Source of the DNA: Plutella xylostella | Taxonomy: Eukaryota > Arthropoda > Insecta > Lepidoptera > Plutellidae | DNA: 64,000 nucleotides | Direction of reading: 5' to 3' | Assembly: GCF_932276165.1 (NCBI RefSeq) | Contig: NC_063998.1 | Location: forward strand, 4,910,501-4,974,500 | Part shown: piece after piece, positions 35,669 through 45,638 of the stretch | Layout of the letters: every line of letters begins with the position of its first letter | Numbering within the stretch: position 1 is the stretch's first letter | Position numbers and translations under genes: made by a program | Notes under the pieces: generated by a model | Told to the model about the DNA's origin: nothing | The model's input: the letters and a program-made list of their open reading frames with translations, nothing else | The model's database searches: none

Positions 35669-37248
35669 TTACAATCTAGCCTGGATCCAGGACACGTAGG
35701 AGGTGACGCGGCTGAAGGCGGCGGGCTGGTTGGCCTGGCAGCCGGAGCCCGAGCCGAATGACGTCACTCCGATCTGTGGAACAAAAGCACCGTCATCATT
35801 ACATCATCAGTTAGTTTTAATAACGTGCGTTAGTAAAGTTTAGGTCATGGGTTTCGGAGCCAATAGAGTAAGTAAGTAAGTTGGACTCACCAGGACTCTC
35901 TGGTTGTTGTGGTCGACGGCGAGCGGGCCGCCGGAGTCCCCGCCGCACGTGCCCACCGCGCCGACGCCGCTGGTGCACACCGTGGTGTCGAACACCCAGT
36001 TGGGGTAGAAGCGCCGACAATCCGCGTTGGAGATCACGTTGAGACGCACGTGACTCAGCACTTGGTCGTTGGAGATGGCGGTGTCTGGAACCAGAAGTAT
36101 CGAGTTATTTGTGGTTTGGTAAAAGTAGATATCGTCTAACAAACTAACTTAACTAACAAAGTCGCTACTGTAACTGCACCCCTGGTAGATGTTTTGAGCT
36201 CCTTCACAGTAAAGATGTATGAGCGTGCAGGGCCTGATGTGAGGTACACCATCGTTCACATCATCATAGTTGAGACAGCTCGAGTATATTCTCCTGCTGG
36301 GTTACACAAATACCTAGTTATCGTACCAACACTACCAACTGAAGGACTTTCACAAAATAATTATAATATTGACTTACTGTCCCTGATACGACCGAATCCA
36401 GAGGCGATAGCAGATTGTCCCGCGAAGCTCTGACTTGTGAGGCCAACGGGCAGAGCAATGTTTCTGATGTTGTCTGAAAATTACAAAAAATAATATTACA
36501 TTAAGAACCATTATTAGGTATATATCTCACGAAAGTAGCTATACTTAAGAAAATAATAAATTTCTACACTGGTCAATGGAAAAAGCACAATCTAAGAAGC
36601 AAATTCAGTGAACCAAAACTTACTGTTGTAAGACACGGATCTCCCCAGTCTGACAATGGCGATGTCGTTCCTGGTGCTCCATGGCTCCCAGCTACCATGC
36701 ATCTCCACGTTGCTGGTGTCGATACGGGTGCCTCCAGAGAACAGGCGGATAGAGCCCAGCACCACCTGGAAGGTCCTGGCCTGGCTGCTGCCGTCGAACC
36801 AGCAGTGGGCCGCGGTCAGAACGCGAGTGTTGGATATCAAGCTGCCGCCGCACACTGAAGTCTTTCCATTGGTCAGCGTGATCACGAGACCCGCCTGCAG
36901 ATAATGTTTTGGTTTATTAATTTCGTAGTATTCCAATAGTACAAAATTATTTCAAAGCCGCTACACAATATTTTTATGATAATTACATGTATCATATATT
37001 ATGTCACCGTCTATCTTCCTAATAAATGTATTATTAACCTGGTAAGGGAACTGCCCGAGGCTGGACGTGCTGCCTCCGACGATCCTGGTGGCCTCCCGCT
37101 CGGCGGCCTGGATGCGCGCCGCCTCCGCGACACCAAATTTCTCGTGGTAGTTGAACGCGGATGACTCCTCAACGTCCTCAACAATCCTCAACGGCACCTT
37201 GGCCGAAGCGGCCGCCACTAAAAGGACAAATCCAAAAATCAACTTCAT
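35669..37248 (-). CDS. Protease B: chymotrypsin-like S1A serine protease
   Basis: Predicted secreted midgut-type endopeptidase of 291 aa. Exons: 37039-37248, 36624-36894, 36378-36473, 35891-36084, 35669-35773; GT-AG introns with consistent phase. Leader MKLIFGFVLLVAAASA, propeptide and activation site ATR/IVGG. Catalytic His in TAAHCW, Asp in RNDIAIV, Ser in GDSGGP; Gly189, Thr190, Gly216 (SFGSGSGC), Ala226, i.e. chymotrypsin/brachyurin-like. It is a tandem paralogue of C and D, with shared leader, intron positions, promoter and 3' flank. The 3' UTR has AATGAA where C and D have AATAAA, so its cleavage signal may be weaker or lie elsewhere. It is intact as read. Confidence 0.93.
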
Positions 37249-37295
37249 TTCTATCCACACTGTTTTCATAAAAGTCAATCAGTATGTAACTTACC

Positions 37296-37318
37296 ACTTT
37301 TATATCAAATGTTATCTT
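37296..37318 (-). promoter_or_regulatory. Protease B core promoter: GATA motif plus TATA box
   Basis: On the minus strand AAGATAAC (37311-37318) precedes TATATAAAAGT (TATA 37296-37304) with the same spacing as in A, C and D. The ATG lies about 50 bp downstream. Confidence 0.75.
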
Positions 37319-37560
37319 TTTTGCTATTTCAAATATCTAATAATTAGTCGTAATTAATCATCAGATTTATTTTAAATGATAACATGTTCTTAGCATACCT
37401 ATCTGTGTTATTATGTCGGTGTAGGTACATGGGGAAACCCGAGAGGGCAAATGCTTGTTGACTTCCTAGAAAGAGAGGGGCTGTACTTGATAAATTCTTT
37501 ATTTGAGAAACAGCCCCAGAGGAAGTGGACGGGAGCAAGTCCCGATGGTAGGATGAAAAA

Positions 37561-37840
37561 TTTAATGAACCGTATGATTTGTATCTTAAATGCTAAGCAA
37601 ATATACTACTTTCACCCTAATCTTACTCAAAATGTTGACAACAAGCCACCTGTTCTCAAATGATACAGTTTGCCTACTGGTTACTCACGGCACAGGCTTA
37701 GCCTAGTGTGCTACCATAGTTTTTTTAATCTGGTCCAAATAATTTAAAACTGTTTTATATCCATAACATTTATTAAGATAACCTGTGTAATTTTTTTTTT
37801 GGTTAAATAAACATTTTTTCATTTTTCATTTTCACTTAAT
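37561..37840 (+). mobile_element. Short retroelement 3' end inserted in the LINE relic
   Basis: About 280 bp of non-LINE sequence separates two adjoining pieces of the endonuclease coding region. It ends with AATAAACATT and a (CATTTTT)n-like tail, the look of a 5'-truncated retroposon on the plus strand. I cannot name its family. Confidence 0.5.
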
Positions 37841-38040
37841 TATGACTGGCAAGCGGCACATATTCAGAGATGTATCAATCGGTTTAAAACTGGGAGTGAT
37901 CATCGACTTCTCCGAGGCACTCTGAATATAATTTTCAAGCTGGTGAGAAGACGTCTGATGAAGTCGACCATTCTTCCCACTCTGCACCAAATTGAAGCTG
38001 GCAACACCAGCTTCCAAAGAAAACTACAAAGCCGATTCGA

Positions 38041-38623
38041 TTTTTGGTTGAATAACTAGCTCGTTCACTGAATGACGCTATTCAGTTGTATGACTAGGCC
38101 GAACGTTGATTGAACAAGCGTCACAAAACGTCCAACTAGTTAGCGGACTTAAAACCAGTCAGGTGATGAATTAAGTTTAATGTTTACCCACTGCGGCGGT
38201 AGTAGTCACCAAAACAAATATGGCGTCTAACAGCTGGCACAGAAAGAAACCTGTATTGATATTTTATGCAAATAAATTAGCTTTAAATTGACATGTGTTG
38301 TGTGATTGTGACAACATGGATTTACCTATTATTACGCCGCCGCCGGCTAGTTTAAAAAAAAATTTGAGGCGAAATTGGATAATTTATGAACAACAATATC
38401 AAGGTACGTTGATTTTTATTGTTTAGTTAATTTGTGAGATAAGACCTTTGTAACATAGTCTTTTTGTTGATTCTTGTCTGGTCATTGTCAACCTAACCAG
38501 ACATTACAAAGTCGGCTGTATCCCATTCAACGACATCAAGACGTCGAACGTTACATTCAATGACTTGACAAGTTGTCCTTTAGCCATACAATTCAGTGAA
38601 CGACCTAGTGATTCAACCAAAAA
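38041..38623. mobile_element. 583 bp TIR element in the LINE relic
   Basis: TTTTTGGTTGAATAACTAGC at the left end matches, inverted, TTTTTGGTTGAATCACTAGG at the right end, with similarity over about 35 bp (CTCGTTCACTGAAT follows on both sides). It interrupts the LINE coding remnant. The interior includes a short open stretch beginning MDLPIITPPPASLKKN that ends at a donor-like GTACGT, possibly a captured or fortuitous exon. The target duplication is not clear (GATTC on both sides is offset). The superfamily is undetermined. Confidence 0.7.
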
Positions 38624-39358
38624 GGAGATTCAACCAGATGCCTGCAACATATACAAGCTGTTCCAACATGTCTTTCCCAACAGTTCCACGAGTTTCATCC
38701 CCCCGGCCACCCTGCTGTTCGAAAAGGCTTTAGTACAATAGACCACATCCACACAGTAAGGCAAATTATACAGAAGACCGAAGAATATAATCAGCCTGTG
38801 TCTAGCAGTTGTGGACTATGAAAAAGCCTTCGACTCCATCGAGACCTGCGCAGTTTTGGAATCCTTGCAGAGATGCCAAATCGACTGGCGCTATATCGAA
38901 GTGTTGAGGTGTACAATACCGCTACTATGACTATCCAAGTACAGGACCACAAGACAAGACCTACCCATTTCACCGAGGAACGAGACTGGGGGATGTGATG
39001 TCTCCGAAACTGTTCACCAGGTATCTACATCTCACTGAAAATATTTTAAAAGTTGGCAAATTAAATTTGTATGGATGAAATAGTTTTAGTACATAAGCAT
39101 CCTTAAAAAGTCTGGCTAAACGATAATGTACGTATAATAGTTTGAAATATAGTTCCTGTAACTACCTCACTAAAATGTGCCCATTTATTATTTTAGATCT
39201 AAACTCCCTCCCTAAGTGGACCATTCACTTCCGACCACATTGGTCTAGTAAAAGGGGAAAACACAGATATGACTCATAACATTATTTAAACAGAAAAATC
39301 AAAGAATCAAGCTATTTATTTACTAACGAGAAAAAAATATGGTAACTCAATCTTTTCG

Positions 39359-39364
39359 TTTATT
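39359..39364 (-). terminator. Poly(A) signal of protease C
   Basis: AATAAA on the minus strand about 157 nt after the stop codon, at the end of a 3' UTR segment that is conserved downstream of B, C and D. Confidence 0.7.
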
Positions 39365-39520
39365 TAGAGCCGATTATGATGGCCTCAACGACTTGTCCGT
39401 CTGAGGTGACACCTTGACAGTTCCTGGCATGTCGAACTTGATCTTGAACTTGCGGCTGCAGATAGATAGTGTAGTTGTAGGGACACCTTGGGACGACTTT
39501 GAGTTGGTGTTTAGTGCTAT

Positions 39521-41255
39521 TTACAATCTAGCCTGGATCCAGGACAGGTAGGACGTGACGCGGCTGAAAGCGGCGGGCTCGTTGGCCTGGCAGCCGTAGC
39601 CCGAGCCGAATGACGTCACTCCGATCTGTGGAACAAACGCACCGTCAGCAGTTAGTTTTACGAATGAGCATTAGTAAAGTTTATGTCATGTCAAAGTATC
39701 TGAATAGTATACCCACGCAAAGGTTTAAAGATGCAGATTTGTGAAATAAATGGCCTCCCTTAGTCTTAAAAGTTTTCACTTGAGAAAATCGGGATGAAAG
39801 TAACATAATGTTAATCTAGGGTGTCAGCTTCCTACAGTTTACCAAAATTCAACAACAACAAAAATCTGCTATTTTTACGTGAAAGGTCGCAGTTTAAAAG
39901 GAAGGTCACGAGACCGTAATGATCTTCCGCACCAGTATCACACGTCTACACAAAGCTGTACTCACGAGGACTCTTTGGTTGTTGTGGTCGACGGCGAGCG
40001 GGCCGCCGGAGTCTCCGCCGCAGGGGCCCACCGCGCCGGCGCCGCTGGTGCACACCGTGGTGTCGCCCACATAGTTGGGGTAGAACCGCTGACACTCCAC
40101 GTTGGAGATCACGTTGAGGCGCACGTGACTCAGCACTTGGTCGTTGGCGATGCCAACGCCTGGGAGCAGGAGAATCGAGTTATTCGTGGTTTAGTGAAAG
40201 TAGATATTGTCAAACAAACTAACAAAGCTGCAAATGCAACTGCACCGCTGGTAGAGGTTTTTGAGCTCCACCCCCGTAAAGATGTAAGAGCGTGCAGGGC
40301 ATGATGTGCCCCTCTTAGTTGAAATAGCTTGTGTATATTGTCCTGCTTGGTTACAGAATTTATCGTAGGTACCTACTGAAACCGTCTTTCTCAAAATTAT
40401 ATTGACTTACCGTCCCTGATAGCACCGAATCCGGAAGCGACAGCAGATTGTCCCGCGAAGCTCTGACTTGCGAGGCCAACGGGCAGAGCAATGTTTCTAA
40501 TGTTGTCTGAAAATTACATAAAGGAATATTATCTACATTGCAAACTATATTATAATCTAACGAAACAAGCTAGAATTACTACAATGGTCAAAGGAAAAAG
40601 CAGAATCTATGACGTCACTGAACCAAAAACTTACTGTTGTAAGACACGGATCTGCCCAGTCTGACCATGGCGATGTCATTCCTGGTGCTGAGCGGGTTCC
40701 AGCTGCCGTGCATCTCCACGTTGCTGGTGACGATGCGAATGCCGCCATAGAACAGGCGGATGGATCCCAGTACCACCTGGAAGCTCCTGGCCAGGCTGCC
40801 ACCGTCGAACCAGCAGTGGGCCGCTGTCAGCACGCGCGTGTTGGATAGCAAACTACCGCCGCACGCTGAAGTCCTTCCATCGATCAGCGTTATCACAATG
40901 CCGGCCTGCAGATAAGGTTTTTGTCAAGGGATTTCGTGAGCGTGATGAATTTTGAAGCTTCCGTGATCATTGAAGTTAATCAACACATATAAGCTAATAA
41001 ATATTATATGTTGTTAGCATCCATCCGTCCATTTAATTGATTATTAACCTGGTAAGGGAACTGCCCGAGGCTGGACGTGCTGCCTCCGACGATCCTGGTG
41101 GCCTCCCGCTCGGCGGCCTGGATGCGCGCCGCCTCCGCGATACCAAACTTCTCGTGGTAGTTGAACGCGGACGTCTCCTCAACGTCCTCAATCCTCAACG
41201 GTACCCTAGCCGAAGCGGCCGCTGCTAAAAGGACCAATCCAAATATCAACTTCAT
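39521..41255 (-). CDS. Protease C: chymotrypsin-like S1A serine protease
   Basis: Predicted 290 aa secreted protease. Exons: 41049-41255, 40635-40905, 40411-40506, 39966-40159, 39521-39625; all GT-AG. Leader MKLIFGLVLLAAAASA, activation site ATR/IVGG. The triad is intact: TAAHCW, RNDIAMV, GDSGGP. Two differences from its near-twin D stand out. One propeptide codon is missing (LRIEDVEE where D has LRIVEDVEE). Thr190 next to the specificity base is Pro (VGPCGGDS). Gly189, Gly216 and Ala226 still predict chymotrypsin-like activity. Introns and flanks closely follow D, showing a recent duplication. The propeptide deletion is in frame, so the gene is probably functional. Confidence 0.92.
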
Positions 41256-41303
41256 TTCTATCTCCACTGTTCACAAAAACCCAGTCAGTATGAAACATAC
41301 ACC

Positions 41304-41326
41304 ACTTTTATATCAACTGTTATCTT
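41304..41326 (-). promoter_or_regulatory. Protease C core promoter: GATA motif plus TATA box
   Basis: AAGATAACAG (41317-41326) and TATATAAAAGT (TATA 41304-41312) on the minus strand, identical in spacing to A and D. Confidence 0.75.
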
Positions 41327-41430
41327 ATTTGCTATTTCGAATATCTAATAATTATATAATTAATCATTAGATTTATTTTAAATGATAACATGTCCTTAAC
41401 ATACCTATCTGTGTTATTATTTCGGTGTAG

Positions 41431-42390
41431 GATCATGGGGAAACCCGAGAGGGCAAATGCTTTATCATGAGAAGTAAAGGCAAGAAGTGCAAACTTTCAA
41501 GCAAAATACTCCAGCTTATGAGGCAGAAGAGACGCAAATTGCCATAAGCAGACGACATTTCTTCAGAACTATGGGCACTCAACAAGCGTTTAAAGAAGCT
41601 TTAAGCCGAAGTTCTTGCCGAAATCAAAGGTTTTTACGGACAACTTTATGCTTCACAACACGTGAAGAACTCTGTGGCTCAGCTCATCAATTCCAGAGCG
41701 CCACTAACATGCCACTACACAGACGACATCCCTGACGTTGACATAGGCGAGATTAGGAAAGCACTTGAGCAGCTTAAAAACAACAAGGCTCCGGGTGAAG
41801 ACGGAATTACTACAGAGTTTCTGAAAGCTGGAGTTATTGCAATCCTCAAACAGCTCCAGAGGCTCTTCAATTCGGTTCTTCACAATGGCACTATACCGGA
41901 GGCATGGTCGGAGAGCGTCGTGGTATTGTTCTTTAAGGAGGGTGACGAAACCCTTCTGAAGAACTATATACCGATCTCGCTTTTAAGCCATGTATACAAG
42001 CTGTTCTCAAAGGTTATCACTAACCGTCTCGCCCAAAAGTTCGACGAGTTTCAGCCCCCAGAGCAGGCTGGGGTTCGAAAAGGCTTTAGTAAAATAAACC
42101 CACACATTAAGGATACAAAAGAGTATATTCAGCCTCTGTGTCTAGCCTTTGTGGACACTGAAAAAGCCTTCGACTCCATCGAGACCTGCGCAGTTTTGGA
42201 ATCCTTGCAGAGATGCCAAATCGACTGGCTACAGTGCCAGTCGATTTGGCGAGGTGTTGAGGTGTCTGTGCAATGCCGCTACTATGACTATCCACGTACA
42301 GGACCACAAGAAAATACCTATCCAACTGCATCGAGGAGTGAGACAGGGGGTGAGATATTTCTGAAGCTGTTCACGTGTAGGTATCTATAT
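41431..42390 (+). pseudogene. Broken RTE-type LINE upstream of protease C
   Basis: It begins with the same GGGGAAACCCGAGAGGGCAA endonuclease piece at the same junction as the relic upstream of B, then skips by deletion to the reverse transcriptase (NNKAPGEDGITTEF, NYIPISLLSHVYKLFSKV, FQPPEQAGVRKGFSK). Part of the frame is open (41662-42399) but lacks the palm aspartates. At 42216-42251 a 14 bp inverted pair (GCCAAATCGACTGG) marks a small rearrangement absent from the copy near B. Confidence 0.82.
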
Positions 42391-42974
42391 CCCCACTGAA
42401 GTGATCCAAAGTTGTTGTCAAATGAAATTTGTATGTAAGAAATAGTTTTATGACATAAGCATCCTTAAAAAGTCTGGCTAAACGATAATCTAGGTAAGAA
42501 AAAAGACCTAACGGTGATTCTCTGATGATTCTGTTATTTCTGGTGTAAAATATAGTTCCTGTATCTACCACACTCAAATGTGCCTATTTATTATTTTAGT
42601 TCTAAACTCCCTCCCTAAGTGGGCCAGTCATTCCAACAAGTGATTATTGGTCTAGTAAAAGGGGAAAATACAAATATGACTCATAACATTATTTAATCAA
42701 TAAGATTCAGGCAAATTTAATTGCTAACTTTATATATTTACGACAAAATACACTCATGGGCAATGAAAAAGTTCTACTCACAAAATGCCAACTGCACACG
42801 ACCCCAATTTTTTCAAACATTTCATTTAAAATTTGAACCGAATATTACGGTTTTTTTAGTAATATCCTGATGCTCTGTTAAATGTGCTTAAATTTTGCAG
42901 AAGGCGTCATTAAGCTTGCCTTTTCTGGAACTTTTCTTTGCCCGTGAGTGTATGATGGCAATTCAATCGTTTCT

Positions 42975-42980
42975 TTTATT
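42975..42980 (-). terminator. Poly(A) signal of protease D
   Basis: AATAAA on the minus strand, at the end of the B-like distal half of the chimeric 3' UTR of gene D (about 290 nt after the stop). Confidence 0.65.
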
Positions 42981-43267
42981 TAGAGCGGATGATGATGGCC
43001 TCCACGAAGTGACCGTCGACGGCGACACCTTGTCAGTTCCTGGCTTGCGAAGTCGAACTTGATCTTGAACGTGCGACTGCAGATGTTGCCCGCTTGTGTT
43101 GTAGGTGTAGTTGTAGGGACACCTTGGGACGAGTTTTCCGAAACGTGACGTTTAGCTTCGAGTCGGTTGAAAGTATTTAGAGGTATTTACTTTAACTTGC
43201 GGCCGCAGATAGATAGTGTAGTTGTAAAGACACCTTGGGACGACTTTGAGTTGGTGTTTAGTGCTAT

Positions 43268-45052
43268 TTACAATCTAGCCTGGATCCAGGACAGGTAGGA
43301 CGTGACGCGGCTGAAAGCGGCGGGCTCGTTGGCCTGGCAGCCGTAGCCCGAGCCGAATGACGTCACTCCGATCTGTGGAACAAACGCGCCGTCAGCAGTT
43401 AGTTTTACGAATGAGCATTAGTAAAGTTTATGTCATTTCAAAGTATCTGAATAGTATAGTATACCCACGCAAAGGTTTGGAGATGCAGATTTGTGAAATA
43501 AATGGCCTCCCTTAATCTTAAAGGGTTTCACTTGGGAAATTCGGGATGAACGTAACGTAATGTTAATCTAGGGTGTCAGCTTCCTACAGTTTACCAAAAT
43601 TCAACAATATCTTTTCTGCAGTTTTTACGTGAAAAGTCGCAGTTTAAAAGGAAGGTCACGAGACCGTAATGATCTTCCGTACATGTATCAAACGACTACA
43701 CAAAACTGTACTCACGAGGACTCTCTGGTGGTTGTGGTCGACGGCGAGCGGGCCGCCCGAGTCTCCGCCGCACGTGCCCACTGCGCCCACGCCGCTGGTG
43801 CACACCGTGGTGTCGAACACCCAGTTGGGGTAGAAGCGCCGGCACTCCGCATTGGAGATCACGTTGAGGCGCACGTGACTCAGCACTTGGTCGTTGGAGA
43901 TGCCGACGTCTGGAAGCAGGAGAATCGATATATATGTGGTTTAGTGAAAGTAGATATTGTCAAACAAAGTCGCTACTGCACCGCTGGTAGAGGTGTTGAG
44001 CTTCACCCCCGTAAAGGTGCATGCATGATGTGAGGTACACCATCGTTCACATCATCTTAGTTGAGACAGCTTGTGTATTGTCCTGCTTGGTTACACAATT
44101 TATCGTACCTACCGAAATCGTCTTTCTCAAAATAATATTGACTTACTGTCCCTGATAGCACCGAATCCGGAAGCGATAGCAGATTGTCCCGCGAAGCTCT
44201 GACTTGCGAGGCCAACGGGCAGAGCAATGTTTCTGATGTGGTCTGAAAATTACAAAAAGGAATATTATCTACATTGCAAACTATATTATAATCTAACGAA
44301 ACAAGCTAGAATTACTACAATGGTCAAAGGAAAAAGCAGAATCTAAGACGCAAAGTCACTGAAACAAAAACATACTGTTGTAAGACACGGATCTGCCCAA
44401 TCTGACTATGGCGATGTCATTCCTGGTGCTGAACGGGTTCCAACTGCCGTGCATCTCCACGTTGCTGGTGTCAATACGGGTGCCGCCAGAGAACAGGCGG
44501 ATAGATCCCAGCACCACCTGGAAGCTCCTGGCCTGATTGCCGCCGTCGAACCAGCAGTGGGCCGCTGTCAGCACACGCGTGTTGGATAGCAAGCTGCCGC
44601 CGCACACTGAAGTCCTTCCATCGATCAGAGTGATCACAAGGCCGGCCTGCAGATTAGGTTTTGGTCATAGAATTTCGTGTGCGTGATGAATTTTGAAGCT
44701 TCCGTAATATTGTGCGCAGCGTCCGTAAGTGATCGTAACTGATCATTGAAGTTAAGCAACACATGGCACAGTCAGCCATTGCATAGGTGACTAAATAATA
44801 TATGTTATAAGCGTCCATCCATCCATTTAATTGATTATTAACCTGGTAAGGGAACTGCCCGAGGCTGGACGTGCTGCCTCCGACGATCCTGGTGGCCTCC
44901 CGCTCGGCGGCCTGGATGCGCGCCGCCTCCGCGATACCAAACTTCTCGTGGTAGTTGAAAGCGGACGTCTCCTCAACGTCCTCAACAATCCTCAACGGTA
45001 CCCTGGCCGAAGCGGCCGCCGCTAAAAGGACCAATCCAAATATCAACTTCAT
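43268..45052 (-). CDS. Protease D: chymotrypsin-like S1A serine protease
   Basis: Predicted 291 aa secreted protease. Exons: 44843-45052, 44376-44646, 44147-44242, 43716-43909, 43268-43372; GT-AG, phases consistent. Leader MKLIFGLVLLAAAASA, activation at ATR/IVGG, triad TAAHCW / RNDIAIV / GDSGGP, Gly189-Thr190, Gly216, Ala226. It is nearest to C in coding, intron and promoter sequence. Its last exon and proximal 3' UTR look like C, but the distal 3' UTR looks like B, suggesting birth or conversion by unequal crossing over. Intron 1 carries a 5S-rRNA-like fragment. The gene appears intact and is probably expressed from the conserved GATA/TATA promoter. Confidence 0.93.
44741..44792 (+). repeat. 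5S rRNA-like SINE remnant in intron 1 of protease D
   Basis: GATCATTGAAGTTAAGCAAC followed after a short gap by TTGCATAGGTGAC resembles the internal promoter (A box and C box) of 5S rRNA, in order and approximate spacing. The rest of 5S is absent, so this is a remnant of a 5S-derived SINE rather than an rRNA gene. The matching site in gene C (about 40963-40990) keeps only the first part. Confidence 0.5.
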
Positions 45053-45100
45053 TTCTATCTCCACTGATCACAAAAACCCAGTCAGTATGAAACATACACC

Positions 45101-45123
45101 ACTTTTATATCAACTGTTATCTT
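45101..45123 (-). promoter_or_regulatory. Protease D core promoter: GATA motif plus TATA box
   Basis: AAGATAACAG (45114-45123) and TATATAAAAGT (TATA 45101-45109) on the minus strand, about 50 bp upstream of the ATG; same layout as A, B and C. Confidence 0.75.
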
Positions 45124-45129
45124 ATTTGC

Positions 45130-45600
45130 TATTTCGAATATCTAATAATTATATAATTAATCATTTGATTTATTCTAAACGATAACATGTTCTTAGCGGT
45201 ATGTATGTATACTTGACTTATTATATCGGTGTAGGTTCAAATCATCCACCTTCAAAAATAAGCAAGCATATAAATTTGTCTAAATTATACCGGGTGGCCC
45301 AAAGAGTATAGTTTTAAAAGTTTTTTTAAATCTCATACTGTTTTCGAGATACAAGCCAATTAGTAAAATATGCTTATTTCCTTCGAGGGTTATAGGCCAA
45401 CGTATAGTCGTATAGTGTAGTTTAGCCAGACTTTTTAAAGGACGCTTATGTCCCAAAACTAGGTATATCTTTCAGACAAATTTTATTTAACATCTTTAAC
45501 ATAAGATTTCAGTTTCCATTTCAACAAAGTCCTCAACAAAGCCCTTAATGCCTATGAAACAGACTAAAATGAAACTACTAAGTTGTGTTTAATAAATACT
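45130..45600. other. Spacer between D and E
   Basis: The 5' flank of D matches that of C up to CGGTGTAGG (45235), where C and B continue into a LINE relic and D does not. An inverted piece of the duplication spacer (GTTTAGCCAGACTTTTTAAAG) lies at 45420-45490. No gene is seen. Confidence 0.6.
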
Positions 45601-45604
45601 GTTC

Positions 45605-45610
45605 TTTATT
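45605..45610 (-). terminator. Poly(A) signal of protease E
   Basis: AATAAA on the minus strand, about 30 nt after the stop codon, implying a very short 3' UTR. Confidence 0.75.
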
Positions 45611-45638
45611 ATTAGATAACATATCACATTGGTATAAA

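Larger units (their letters stand above)
37431..39020 (+). pseudogene. Broken RTE-type LINE upstream of protease B
   Basis: Remnants in plus orientation: endonuclease pieces (GNPRGQMLVDFLEREGLYL and RKWTGASPDG at 37431-37560; RRLMKSTILPTL around 37840-38040) and reverse transcriptase pieces (RKGFSTIDHIHTVR, VDYEKAFDSI at 38640-38960). The frame is broken repeatedly. It is interrupted by a retroelement-like 3' end at about 37561-37840 and a TIR element at 38041-38623. Its two outer junctions are the same as those of the LINE relic upstream of protease C (41431-42390), so it was copied along with the genes. Confidence 0.8.
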
